From assembly GCF_046054165.1 (NCBI RefSeq), contig NZ_JBFNXK010000004.1, positions 186,001-250,000 of the forward strand: a DNA stretch of 64,000 nt, given 5' to 3'. This document shows positions 53,753-62,938 of this stretch, piece by piece (the first letter of the stretch is position 1; every line of letters begins with the position of its first letter). The notes beneath the pieces were generated by a model. It searched no databases, had not been told where the DNA came from, and saw only the letters and a list, made by a program, of their open reading frames with translations. Both the position numbers and the translations under genes were made by a program. This DNA comes from Celerinatantimonas sp046054165. GTDB lineage: Bacteria; Pseudomonadota; Gammaproteobacteria; Enterobacterales; Celerinatantimonadaceae.

Positions 53753-54346
53753 TTAATCGTTCGATTTATTCGTCTTTAAGAAGTTATCGAGCAGCATCAG
53801 ACCCGACTCAGTGAGGATACTTTCTGGATGAAATTGCACCCCTTCGATGGGGAGCGTCCGATGTTTTAGCCCCATGATCAAGGGCTGAGCTTCCAATTCA
53901 TCATGGCACCAAGCGGTCACTTCCAGACAATCAGGGACAGAAAGAGGATCAACCATCAGAGAATGATAACGGGTGACTTCGAGAGGATCGGGTAGATGTG
54001 CAAACACACCTTGTTGATGGTGGCTCACCAAGCTAGTTTTACCATGCATGACCTGAGGTGCATGAATAATGTGCCCCCCAAAATATTCTGCAATACACTG
54101 ATGCCCTAAACAAACACCAAGGATCGGAATACGCCCAGCAAAGTGATCAATCACAGCCATGGATATTCCAGCCTGCTTGGGCGCTTTCGGCCCGGGAGAA
54201 ATCACCAGATAATTAGGTGCTCGCTGCTCGATTTCTTCAAGTGAAATCGCATCATGTCGATGCACCTCAACAATTTCACCAAGCTGGCTAAAATATTGAT
54301 ATAAATTGTAAGTAAACGAATCGTAGTTATCGATGATTAGCAGCAC
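53753..54346 (-). CDS. pabA: aminodeoxychorismate synthase glutamine amidotransferase
   Basis: PabA supplies ammonia to PabB to form 4-amino-4-deoxychorismate for folate synthesis, and in some bacteria also serves anthranilate synthase. The 197-residue class I glutamine amidotransferase has ILLIIDNYDSFTYNL-type start (MLLIIDNYDSFTYNLYQYF), catalytic Cys in GVCLGHQCIAEYFGG and the His/Glu pair in QFHPESILTE. The pabA-argD order matches Vibrio and E. coli. Confidence 0.94.
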   Translation of the reverse strand: MLLIIDNYDSFTYNLYQYFSQLGEIVEVHRHDAISLEEIEQRAPNYLVISPGPKAPKQAGISMAVIDHFAGRIPILGVCLGHQCIAEYFGGHIIHAPQVMHGKTSLVSHHQQGVFAHLPDPLEVTRYHSLMVDPLSVPDCLEVTAWCHDELEAQPLIMGLKHRTLPIEGVQFHPESILTESGLMLLDNFLKTNKSND

Positions 54347-54570
54347 TGCATTTCCTGCCTGACAAGATCATACCCATGAAGGGGAGCCCCTTCTATATCA
54401 TAGAGAACCACTTTACCCCGTTTGTAAAAAACTGTCATGTCATGCACGGCGATTGATCGCTGACATCCACGCCAGCGATCAACCCTTTGATCATAACGTC
54501 AATGGATTGCATGTTCAGATAACCCTTACCATTCTCTGAACAATCAAACACCTGCATCTGATCATCCCTG

Positions 54571-55680
54571 TTACAGGGTATTATAAGTTCGAGTCACTTT
54601 GGCTAGATAATTTCGGGTCTCATTGTACGGTAAATTCTGCTCCAAATGCTGATAAACCTGCTCAGGAGTCATTTGGTTTATCCGATTAAATGCCGACGAT
54701 AATTTTGTAGACCCATTTGGATTAAAAGCACGGGCAACATTGCCGGCCCCCGTATTATACGCGGCAATCGTACAGTACATCCGGCTCCGGGGATCTTTAA
54801 TCTTAGCCAGGTAACGACTATTCAAAATATGCAGGTACCCGCCACCGTAACGCATATTCACCGGGCCGACAAACAGCTGCTCTTTTGTTGGTTTCTGATT
54901 CTGATGATATAACGTCTGATTTACATCGAGCCCAGCCGACCCTGGAACCACTTGCATTAAACCAAAAGCAGGAATCGGAGACTGTGCCATTGGGTTAAAT
55001 GCCGACTCTTCTTTCATAATACTCACAATCAACTTTGGATCTAACTGATATTGATCCGCAATCTGCTGTGCCTGAGCCATATAGGGTTTAGCCCGCTGCC
55101 ATGTCGAATTCTTCGGCAAAGGGATCACCAGTTGATGAATCACCTGATTGGAACGGGTTTTGATCGTGCGCTGCTGAACATCTGAAGTTGATAACGCTTT
55201 TCCTTGTTCCTGCCCAACCAAAGAGGCTAATAAACTTTCTGATCCGGATTGAGTTTCAGGAACCTTGGACTTATCAGCATCATCGGACTTCAGCAAGGGA
55301 TCCGTTTGTATCGTCTGTTTCACGGTTTTCTGAGAAAGAGAGTCAATCACTTGCTGTGCAGTGGGTAATTTTTCACCTTCCAGCGCTTCAACTCGAATTT
55401 CATTTTTCCCATAATCGAGAACCGTTTTAACACCGAGCTGTTTTGCATACTGAACATATTTTTGCTTATCAGGCAACTCCGTATATTCATGCCAGCGCGC
55501 CTCAAGCTGCTGTTTAAACTGCTGATACCGCTGCTTATACGTTAATTTATAAGTCTGATACTGCTGTTGTTGTTGCTCAAGCCAATGCTGATAGGCATCT
55601 TGCGTCTGCGCCAGAGCTTCATGAGAACAGGAAAACGCTATCAGCGTTAAAGGAACAAGAATATAGGTCCATTTCTGCAT
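54571..55680 (-). CDS. mltC: MltC-like membrane-bound lytic transglycosylase
   Basis: This lipoprotein cleaves the glycan strands of peptidoglycan with 1,6-anhydro product formation. The 369-residue product from ATG 55680 has a short signal ending at a cysteine (LTLIAFSC), a long Gln/Tyr-rich helical N-terminal region (DUF3393 part), and a C-terminal SLT domain with catalytic Glu in SIMKEESAFNP, AFGLMQVVPGSAG, and YNTGAGNVARAF. The symbol is a family call. There is no good ribosome site; a terminator-like hairpin is directly upstream. An alternative frame start at 55746 lies inside the LPP20 gene before it. Confidence 0.82.
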   Translation of the reverse strand: MQKWTYILVPLTLIAFSCSHEALAQTQDAYQHWLEQQQQQYQTYKLTYKQRYQQFKQQLEARWHEYTELPDKQKYVQYAKQLGVKTVLDYGKNEIRVEALEGEKLPTAQQVIDSLSQKTVKQTIQTDPLLKSDDADKSKVPETQSGSESLLASLVGQEQGKALSTSDVQQRTIKTRSNQVIHQLVIPLPKNSTWQRAKPYMAQAQQIADQYQLDPKLIVSIMKEESAFNPMAQSPIPAFGLMQVVPGSAGLDVNQTLYHQNQKPTKEQLFVGPVNMRYGGGYLHILNSRYLAKIKDPRSRMYCTIAAYNTGAGNVARAFNPNGSTKLSSAFNRINQMTPEQVYQHLEQNLPYNETRNYLAKVTRTYNTL

Positions 55681-55681
55681 A

Positions 55682-55706
55682 ATTAAAAAGGGCCCGCAGG
55701 CCCTCT
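55682..55706 (-). terminator. terminator-like hairpin between the LPP20 gene and the MltC-like gene
   Basis: On the minus strand, AGGGCC-TGCG-GGCCCT is followed by TTTTAATT just past the LPP20 stop and right before the MltC ATG. It looks like a complete intrinsic terminator placed inside an apparent operon. Confidence 0.75.
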
Positions 55707-55708
55707 CA

Positions 55709-56326
55709 CTAGTTGAGTTGTTGACGCACTTTATCCAGTGATTCATCAGCCTGAGCTTTTAGAAACTGTTGATAAAGTTCCGGAGAATCTTTTTTGGTTA
55801 ATGCATTATTGACTAACTGATTCACATTTGCATCGTAGTGCTGCTTGTCCATGCCCACCAGCACATACATTCCACCACTCGGACTTATCTGGGTTCGATA
55901 GATTTTAGAATTTTCCAACGTCATTGCAGATAACGATTTTTGGATCCGTTCTACATTGTCACGGCTATTCAACGCTGATGTTGATACTGCATCTTTACCG
56001 GTAACTTGCTGATCGGATTTATTGTCGGTCGTCAATCGTTGCAAACGCCCCTGGATCAGTTGAGAGAACTGAGCGGCCAAACGATTTCTCGCTTCAGTCG
56101 CGGCCACATCGGTCATCATCCCGGGACCACTTAATAATTTCCGGGAATACCCTACCGCCTGCAACTCAAGTCCTTTCACAGGCTGTTCGCACACCCATCC
56201 CGGAGCAGAGTGTGAAGGTGCATCAGGATAATCACATTCACTATAATCCAGGGTTGTTTTCTGGCTACAACCGGTGATAACTAATACACCGGCTGAGATA
56301 AGAAGAGCGGATAACCTCGTTTTCAT
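55709..56326 (-). CDS. LPP20-family lipoprotein
   Basis: This 205-residue lipoprotein has a lipobox VITGC at 17-21 and a mature start CSQKTTLDYSECDYP. A DVAATEARNRLAAQFS segment is typical of the LPP20 domain, and the C-terminus holds Gln-rich helices. It also contains conserved Cys residues near 32 and 46. The family includes FlgP-like proteins of the Vibrio flagellum, but no flagellar gene is near. GGAG precedes the ATG at the right distance. It is third in a four-gene operon. Confidence 0.75.
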   Translation of the reverse strand: MKTRLSALLISAGVLVITGCSQKTTLDYSECDYPDAPSHSAPGWVCEQPVKGLELQAVGYSRKLLSGPGMMTDVAATEARNRLAAQFSQLIQGRLQRLTTDNKSDQQVTGKDAVSTSALNSRDNVERIQKSLSAMTLENSKIYRTQISPSGGMYVLVGMDKQHYDANVNQLVNNALTKKDSPELYQQFLKAQADESLDKVRQQLN

Positions 56327-56437
56327 TCGTCTACTCCAAGAGCTGTCATTAAATATACTTAGTTCATAATATCGCTAACTAAAACTTAAATACATCAATA
56401 CTATTTTTGATCGACAATTTTTACCTGTTTTTACAGT

Positions 56438-57490
56438 TTATTGCGCTAATAATGATGAGAGCGACATACAATGACCCAATATTTCAAATTCACCATTTAG
56501 ACATTTACCATGATCCAACTGAATCACATCACCAAATGTAATTTTCTGAATGAGCTTCTTATCCGTTACGTCGACATAAGAACCAGTATCATCGATCATT
56601 GAGGTCATGACCCCGGAACCGATCAAGACTTTTTCAGTTCGGGTTTGCTGTGTATATTCATTATAATTTTTCTCAATTCTATAAATATTAACTTTCAGTT
56701 TTGCTCTGGCGCCTTGAATTTTATTCATCGTCGTCCGGAATAATGAATCATCCCCATCAATTTTGTCTCTACGTCCGATAATATAAGCAGGGGGTGTTAT
56801 ATCGTTCAACGTAACCTTAACCCCCCGTAAAATCGCATCTTTCACAGCTCCACTTTCCAATGATCTTTTTAGGCTGGTATTCGGTGCGCAATTTGAATAA
56901 CGAGTTTCCGTCGAACGAGAGACACGTCCATTAAAAGTATAGGTATTAATTAATTCCATCGATGGAATACGATAAGCTCGAATACTCATTGAAGCATCGC
57001 CACTGTACTGGCACTTGGCCGGAATTACGATGACGTTCCCTTTTTTGTCTTTGTAGACCCGCCGTTCAACAAACTGCCCATTACTATTGAGTGTGACTAA
57101 CCGAGGCATCATGGCGATGTCTGCAATATGAGGCCCAGAGCCGTCATAAATCCCTTTTTTCTCCGCAGCAACCAGTTCTGGTTTCAGCTTACTGGCTAAT
57201 TTCCTATCCAGAATGGTGTTCCCGGAATCCATAAGTTGTTGGGTCAATTCATCATAAGCCTGGGTCGTATAACGATGTTGGGTGGCTCTATCGGCTACAT
57301 CAAATGGCGTAACCACGATTTTTTGTCCTTTAGATTTCATTTGTGCTTGTAACTGCTCGGGAGTAGGTGCGGTGCCTGAACCGGCCGGCAGATCAACCTT
57401 TCGATACCCATCTGTTGTAATAGGTAGTTGCGCACATCCAGCTAATACACCCACCACCCCGGCAATGGCCAGTAATTTTATATTTTTCAT
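56438..57490 (-). CDS. CsgG-like lipoprotein of unknown function
   Basis: This 350-residue lipoprotein has lipobox VLAGC at 15-19 after MKNIKLLAIAGVVG. The domain that follows has KIVVTPFDVADRATQHRY and later TFGDVIQLDHGKC segments, and resembles the CsgG/peptidoglycan-associated pore fold only loosely. I do not recognise a named family with confidence. It is between two LPP20-type lipoprotein genes. Confidence 0.7.
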   Translation of the reverse strand: MKNIKLLAIAGVVGVLAGCAQLPITTDGYRKVDLPAGSGTAPTPEQLQAQMKSKGQKIVVTPFDVADRATQHRYTTQAYDELTQQLMDSGNTILDRKLASKLKPELVAAEKKGIYDGSGPHIADIAMMPRLVTLNSNGQFVERRVYKDKKGNVIVIPAKCQYSGDASMSIRAYRIPSMELINTYTFNGRVSRSTETRYSNCAPNTSLKRSLESGAVKDAILRGVKVTLNDITPPAYIIGRRDKIDGDDSLFRTTMNKIQGARAKLKVNIYRIEKNYNEYTQQTRTEKVLIGSGVMTSMIDDTGSYVDVTDKKLIQKITFGDVIQLDHGKCLNGEFEILGHCMSLSSLLAQ

Positions 57491-57499
57491 CCTACAATC

Positions 57500-58447
57500 C
57501 TAATCCTGATCTAAACCGAAACTTTTCCATAATCCATGTTTTTGAATATATTCAGCCGCTTTAGCTGAAGCTGCCTTATAAGCAAAAGAGGTGTTGGTTA
57601 TCGATGAGCCCTGCACAATCCAATGTTGCTGACTCACCAACCCATGGGCGTCTTTTAGTTCCCCATAAAATTCAAGCGTTGCAACCTGCTGATCAAATAT
57701 TTTCTGATAATCAACTTTGGTATGATAGGAGAGCTTAAGATCACATGATGAACAACGAACAACTCGCAATTCCTGTTGATTTAAGAGATCGGTAACCTGT
57801 TGACTAATCGCTGAATTATCACCATCGACCCCAACCTGAATGGGCGTTTGTCGGATCAGTTGTTGCAAATCAGTCCACAAATTCGAAGTAGACTTACGAT
57901 TCAATAATGCACCTAGCTGCAACGCTAATACATCGGCCTGTTGAGCAACCGGTAGCGTAGCCCGGGCATTCATCCACCAAGCGAATAATGACTGTGCTGC
58001 TTCTCGCTGACGAGCCTGCGTTACTTTTTGCGAGAGTTCCTGATACTGGTTGCGCCAAGCTTGTGCTAATGCTTGTCTATCCAAACGAATCAGGACCCGT
58101 GTGATATGTGCTGAAGAATCAACGACTCGTTCTTGAATTTGGAAATGACTGAGATCAGTATTTTGAATCGATGAACGGATATTGCGCTCTGCATACTGCG
58201 CATAGTAGGTATTCGTTTCGGTGGTTTTCACCGATAGTTGTGAAGAGACTCTGGTTTTTAATTTTCCGGCAATATAAGTTAATGCCTGCTGCTGGGCAAT
58301 ATCTGCATTAGCGCCTTCCCCTACACCATACATCCACTGCTCTGAATCAACGGGCGTATGCGTCCACCAATCAGGAATCTTGGCCGAAAACAGGGAAGAA
58401 CATCCAGAAAGTACGACACAAAAACATAATGTAATAACGCTTCTCAT
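57500..58447 (-). CDS. LPP20-family lipoprotein
   Basis: This 315-residue lipoprotein has lipobox VLSGC near residue 16. After that, PDWWTHTPVDSEQWMYGVGEG and AQQQALTYIAGKLKTRVSSQ are typical of the LPP20 domain, then an extended C-terminal region with a CSSC pair. The ATG at 58447 follows AGGA; a GTG precedes it by one codon. It heads the four-gene envelope operon and starts ten bases before the next gene. Confidence 0.75.
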   Translation of the reverse strand: MRSVITLCFCVVLSGCSSLFSAKIPDWWTHTPVDSEQWMYGVGEGANADIAQQQALTYIAGKLKTRVSSQLSVKTTETNTYYAQYAERNIRSSIQNTDLSHFQIQERVVDSSAHITRVLIRLDRQALAQAWRNQYQELSQKVTQARQREAAQSLFAWWMNARATLPVAQQADVLALQLGALLNRKSTSNLWTDLQQLIRQTPIQVGVDGDNSAISQQVTDLLNQQELRVVRCSSCDLKLSYHTKVDYQKIFDQQVATLEFYGELKDAHGLVSQQHWIVQGSSITNTSFAYKAASAKAAEYIQKHGLWKSFGLDQD

Positions 58448-58450
58448 CAC

Positions 58451-59021
58451 TATAATAATTCCTGGTAGACGTATTAAGTATTCTCTAATAGTGACTATCT
58501 TTTAAGGATGTCTTTAACCTGATTACATGCGATTAGACACCCAAAATCATATCTATTCAGAGAAACTAAGAATGATATGAAACATTAGCGATGACAGTTA
58601 TAGACTAGACAACATATTTACAAATACCAGGCACAACTGGATACATCGAAATGTTTATAGCCTATCAATCCATCTTGGAAATTGATCCATATCAGAAAGA
58701 AAATGCTTATTACTATAAATATAATATATAGGTTACTCAATATGATAAGTATTGAATTAATATAATTAATACTTTTTTACTAAAAACCTAATTTCTAATT
58801 ATAAAGTTTGATATAGAAATGAATTTAATAATCGGCTAAAAATGATGACTCGTATTTATTATAAATAACGATTCACTGCATCATTATTTATGATCATCTC
58901 TAAACCTAGCCATACTTAATTCAGGGCAAATACAGACCTGTTTCACTCATTTTGAGCCCCCGCTGAATACTCCCCATTCTGCGATTTCTTTCACAGGCGG
59001 TTGTTAACTCGCCCCCACTCC
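58451..59021. other. AT-rich intergenic region before the lipoprotein operon
   Basis: About 570 bp lie upstream of the lipoprotein operon and downstream of gph. It is strongly AT-rich with no recognisable gene, RNA or repeat. It probably contains the lipoprotein operon promoter. Confidence 0.5.
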
Positions 59022-59026
59022 GAAAT

Positions 59027-59048
59027 AAACACCTCAGCGGAGGTGTTT
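59027..59048 (-). terminator. terminator of the aroB-gph operon
   Basis: AAACACCTC / GAGGTGTTT stem with a four-base loop, followed on the minus strand by ATTTCGG. It lies about 75 bp past the gph stop codon. No trpS gene follows, unlike in E. coli. Confidence 0.75.
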
Positions 59049-59121
59049 CAATGGAGACGACTTTCCCGAAGATCCGATCGATTATGAATGATAGTGACAA
59101 TACCAGACAGATTCAGCGGGT

Positions 59122-59799
59122 TTATCCAAAAAGAGTTTGAATAATCGTGAGACGATCCGCACTCCAGTCCGGTTCACTCTCAGTGATAGGGATACCATAG
59201 TTATAACCATAAGTCATGCCCAGACTGGGACATCCCGCCGCTTTAGCAGCCAGAATATCATTCCGGGAGTCCCCCACCATCAGCATTTGTCGAGGCCGAA
59301 GATGAAGTTTATCCAAAGCATACTGAAGTGGATATGGATCTGGCTTACGTTTATCGAGCGAATCCCCGCCTAACATGATCTCAAAAAAATGACTCATATT
59401 CAGTTGTTCAAGAAGCTGAACGGTAAACGCATAAGGCTTATTGGTGATGACCGCCATTGGGATACGTTGCTCAGAAAGCCATTGGAGCGCTTCGATGACC
59501 CCTGGATACGGCCGAGTCTCAACACATAAATTTTCAGCGTATAAGCGATCAAAACGAGCCCGAGCATCCTGATACAATGTCTCATCTAAATTCGAAGCAA
59601 TCTGCTCCGAGCCGGATAGTGCCCGTTTGACCAAAACTTCTACCCCATTACCCACCCAGCTCTTAATCAACTCGATTGGATAAATCATACGATCTAATTC
59701 TTTCAACATTAAGTTAATGGAAGAAGCTAAATCGGGGGCACTATCAACCAGTGTTCCATCCAGATCAAAAGCAACTGCTTTTAATGTCTCTGTATTCAT
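59122..59799 (-). CDS. gph: phosphoglycolate phosphatase
   Basis: Gph is a HAD-superfamily hydrolase that removes phosphate from 2-phosphoglycolate formed during DNA repair. The 225-residue product has the HAD motif I AFDLDGTLVDSAPDL near residues 10-24, VITNKPY and motif III/IV KPDPYPLQYALD, GDSRNDILAAKAAG. The ATG overlaps the rpe stop by ATGA, so it is coupled to rpe in the aroB-damX-dam-rpe-gph operon. Confidence 0.94.
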   Translation of the reverse strand: MNTETLKAVAFDLDGTLVDSAPDLASSINLMLKELDRMIYPIELIKSWVGNGVEVLVKRALSGSEQIASNLDETLYQDARARFDRLYAENLCVETRPYPGVIEALQWLSEQRIPMAVITNKPYAFTVQLLEQLNMSHFFEIMLGGDSLDKRKPDPYPLQYALDKLHLRPRQMLMVGDSRNDILAAKAAGCPSLGMTYGYNYGIPITESEPDWSADRLTIIQTLFG

Positions 59800-60467
59800 A
59801 CCCGCTCCAAAGCATCGCGCATTGACTGAATCGCTTGCTGATAATCAGGTTGGTTGAAAATAGCAGAACCCGCTACAAAGGTATCTGCTCCGGCTTTAGC
59901 GATCTGGGCAATATTGGCAGCCGTTACACCGCCATCAATTTCAAGACGGATGTCTCGCCCGCAAGCATCGATGCGTTGCCGCACTTCAACAATTTTATCC
60001 AGAGTCGAAGGGATAAATTTTTGCCCGCCAAATCCGGGGTTCACAGACATCAACAAGATCTGATCGACTTTATCCATGACATAGTCCAAATAATGCAAGG
60101 GAGTCGCCGGATTAAAAACAAGTCCACACAAGCATCCGTGTTCTTTAATCAAAGACAGGGAACGATCAATATGTTCAGAGGCTTCCGCATGAAAAGTAAT
60201 AGTTGTCGCCCCAGCCTTGGCAAAATCAGGAATAATCCGATCCACCGGTTTAACCATCAAATGCACGTCAATCGGTGCTTCAATCCCATAATTACGTAAT
60301 GCCTGACAAATCATGGGGCCAAAAGTAAGATTCGGTACATAGTGATTATCCATCACATCAAAGTGAATTTGATCGGCTCCTGCTGCTAATACAGCCTGGC
60401 TCTCATCCCCCAGTCGGGCGAAATCAGCAGATAAAATAGATGGGGCAATATGGTAAGGCATTTTCAT
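59796..60467 (-). CDS. rpe: ribulose-phosphate 3-epimerase
   Basis: Rpe interconverts ribulose 5-phosphate and xylulose 5-phosphate in the pentose phosphate pathway. The 223-residue TIM barrel opens with YHIAPSILSADFARLGDE. The metal-binding residues are in DQIHFDVMDNHYVPNLTFG and DVHLMV, and the conserved MSVNPGFGGQKF follows. The ATG at 60467 matches the family; a longer frame to 60581 is out. It is the fourth gene in the operon. Confidence 0.95.
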   Translation of the reverse strand: MKMPYHIAPSILSADFARLGDESQAVLAAGADQIHFDVMDNHYVPNLTFGPMICQALRNYGIEAPIDVHLMVKPVDRIIPDFAKAGATTITFHAEASEHIDRSLSLIKEHGCLCGLVFNPATPLHYLDYVMDKVDQILLMSVNPGFGGQKFIPSTLDKIVEVRQRIDACGRDIRLEIDGGVTAANIAQIAKAGADTFVAGSAIFNQPDYQQAIQSMRDALERV

Positions 60468-60501
60468 GGGGTCACCACTAGAAGGAAAAAGAGAAAATAT
60501 A

Positions 60502-61368
60502 TTAGCGCAACTTAGCCGACTCAACCAAATATGCAACCGAATCAGTCCGGGGCTGAGCGGGATATAAAGCCAGCAACTCATCCACTTTCACCCGTTTTTG
60601 TCCTTTACGGCTAATCGTTCGCCGAACTTTTAGAGAACTCAGCTGAGCCGCACTATAAATTTTTCGGGTAAACGCAATTTCATGGTTACTAATCAACACG
60701 GTAGCACCACGTTGATGGCTCACCAATTCAGCCAACTGTGCTAAATGCAACTGCTGGCCTTCATTAAATCCACCACTGGTATAACTGGTAAAACTGGCCG
60801 TGGCCGTTAAAGGTGCATAAGGGGGATCACAGTACACAACATCCCCTGTTTGCACTCGGTCAAAGGTCTGTTCATAACTGCAACACACAAATTCAGCTTG
60901 CTTAGCCTTCTGAGCAAAATATTCAAGCTCTGAAGCTGGAAAATAAGGCTTTTTATACCGCCCAAAAGGGACATTAAACCCGCCACTTTTGTTATAGCGA
61001 CAGAGTCCATTATAACCATGACGATTCAGGTATAAAAATAACAAGGAACGATGGTAGGGATCCTGACTTAGATTGAATTCCTGACGAAGCTGATAATAAC
61101 AATCCGCATCATTAGTCTCAGTACTGAATAAATGCTTCGCATCATCGATGAACCGCTCCGGATTATCCTTAAGCAGTTGATAGAGATAGATCAAGTCAGC
61201 ATTGATATCGGTTAATAAATAACGGGGATAATCCGTATTCAGGAAGACAGAACCGGCACCAATAAAAGGCTCGATTAGTAAATCTCCGTCAGGCAGGTGG
61301 CGTCGAATCGCATCAATTAAATGATACTTACCACCAGCCCATTTTAAAAATGCTCGGTTCTTTATCAT
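60502..61368 (-). CDS. dam: DNA adenine methyltransferase
   Basis: Dam methylates adenine in GATC, marking strands for mismatch repair and timing replication. The 288-residue alpha-class methyltransferase has the SAM-binding FLKWAGGKYHLIDAI and LIEPFIGAGSVFLNTDY, and the catalytic DPPY in YCDPPYAPLTATASF. The damX-dam-rpe order is that of E. coli. GAAGACG lies before the ATG. Confidence 0.97.
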   Translation of the reverse strand: MIKNRAFLKWAGGKYHLIDAIRRHLPDGDLLIEPFIGAGSVFLNTDYPRYLLTDINADLIYLYQLLKDNPERFIDDAKHLFSTETNDADCYYQLRQEFNLSQDPYHRSLLFLYLNRHGYNGLCRYNKSGGFNVPFGRYKKPYFPASELEYFAQKAKQAEFVCCSYEQTFDRVQTGDVVYCDPPYAPLTATASFTSYTSGGFNEGQQLHLAQLAELVSHQRGATVLISNHEIAFTRKIYSAAQLSSLKVRRTISRKGQKRVKVDELLALYPAQPRTDSVAYLVESAKLR

Positions 61369-61391
61369 TACGTCTTCAGAATGGTCAGTGA

Positions 61392-62933
61392 CTAATGTTG
61401 CAGCTCAAACTGAACCTGCCTGAATGATTTAATAAGGCTTGCCTGCCCTTTAGCTTTAAACTGTCGCTGTGCCTGTAATGCAGCAGAACGCACGGCATAA
61501 TCACCACTGATCACTTTATACAAAATTCGGCTACTGCTCTGGAACGGATAAATCCACCCATTCAATGATGATTTTTGAACAAATTCCTGCGCTGCCTGCA
61601 TCGAACTAAATGCCCCCAATTGCAACGTGTAGTGATTCGCTGGTTTTGCATTCAATACACTTTGGGTATCCGTTGCAACATTAGAGGTCACAGTACCGGT
61701 TTGTGGTGCGATCTCTGCGTGGACTCGCTGAGGTGTCTGAGCCACGGGGGCCGCCGCAGAAGTTATTTCTTTAGCCTTCGCAACGACAGGTGAAGATGGC
61801 GATTTAGCCTGATCCGTTACTTTTGCTTTAGGCTGAGGCGCCGCTTTAGGCTGAGTTGGCGTATCAGACGCGTTCTGCTCCTGAGCTTTGACTAACTGTT
61901 CGACAACCTGATCATTAACAACAACCCGTTTTTGACCCACTTCTGGAGCCGACTGAGTATTAATCGACTGCTCGGTCACCGGTGCAGGCAAAGACTGCGT
62001 TTGATCTTGATCCTGGGGATTACTCACGGGCTGCGAGTTATCTGAAGGTTGAGTCGCCGCCTGATCTTGCTTGGTCGGTAACACGACCGGAATCGAAACA
62101 TTCGCTTGCCCACTACTAGCGGATACCGAAGGCGATGAAGCAGGAGAATGATTATTAAGAACCTGTACTAATAGGCCGGCTACTGCAGCTACCAATACCA
62201 CAATTCCTCCCCAAACAAGGTATGGCTTGCGCTTTGGTGCTTGTTCATCTGACATGATCGCTGCTCCTGAAATAATTTGCTCAACAATTTGACAAATTGC
62301 TCCGGGGTTCCCCAAAGCACTTTCGATTCGTTGCTCCACAGCAGATTTATTCTCAACGCTGGCCTGATAATCAGCCCGCTCAAATAAACTCTGAGCCAAT
62401 AATGAGGCTTCATCCGAAGTTAACGCGGGGATGTCGATCTCCAAAAGCTGAGGAAATCCCGGATAAGTTTGCTGTGCTAACTGGCGAGTACTCAGTGTTG
62501 AAAATAACACAATATTCAGAGCATGCTGATAATTCTGCGGATATTTTTCGATAAGCTCAAATAATTCGCTAAAAAATTGCTTCGATAACCGTTCTGCCTG
62601 ATCGATCACTAATAATAAAGGAACTTCGGAAGCCTCGAGGTTTCGAGACAAACTATCGAAAAGAGGATCAGATGGGTTAAACAGCGGATCGCTCAAAAGC
62701 TGCTGTAATAATTGCTCCCGTAACAGCTCATCATTACTTTGAGAATCAACCGATAACCACGCCTGATTGGCAAAATCGGCACTATCTAACAAACTTTCCG
62801 CAAGCGCTGACTTTCCGGCCCCCGGTTCACCATGCACGAGCAATATATTGGACCCAAAACGAACCTGAGTTTCTAACCGCTCCAAAAGCATTCGCTGACT
62901 GGGCAGTTGAATCAATCGAGAGCGATCATTCAT
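61392..62933 (-). CDS. damX: DamX, SPOR-domain cell-division protein
   Basis: DamX is an inner-membrane division protein that binds septal peptidoglycan through its SPOR domain. The 513-residue product has an N-terminal AAA-type ATPase-like region (Walker A VHGEPGAGKSALAESL, near 35-50), a single membrane helix near 233-255 (VLVAAVAGLLVQVL), a long proline-, glutamine- and serine-rich periplasmic linker, and a C-terminal SPOR domain (HYTLQLGAFSSMQAAQEFVQ to the end). The start is five bases after the aroB stop. The E. coli homolog has the same architecture. Confidence 0.93.
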   Translation of the reverse strand: MNDRSRLIQLPSQRMLLERLETQVRFGSNILLVHGEPGAGKSALAESLLDSADFANQAWLSVDSQSNDELLREQLLQQLLSDPLFNPSDPLFDSLSRNLEASEVPLLLVIDQAERLSKQFFSELFELIEKYPQNYQHALNIVLFSTLSTRQLAQQTYPGFPQLLEIDIPALTSDEASLLAQSLFERADYQASVENKSAVEQRIESALGNPGAICQIVEQIISGAAIMSDEQAPKRKPYLVWGGIVVLVAAVAGLLVQVLNNHSPASSPSVSASSGQANVSIPVVLPTKQDQAATQPSDNSQPVSNPQDQDQTQSLPAPVTEQSINTQSAPEVGQKRVVVNDQVVEQLVKAQEQNASDTPTQPKAAPQPKAKVTDQAKSPSSPVVAKAKEITSAAAPVAQTPQRVHAEIAPQTGTVTSNVATDTQSVLNAKPANHYTLQLGAFSSMQAAQEFVQKSSLNGWIYPFQSSSRILYKVISGDYAVRSAALQAQRQFKAKGQASLIKSFRQVQFELQH

Positions 62934-62938
62934 ATCCG

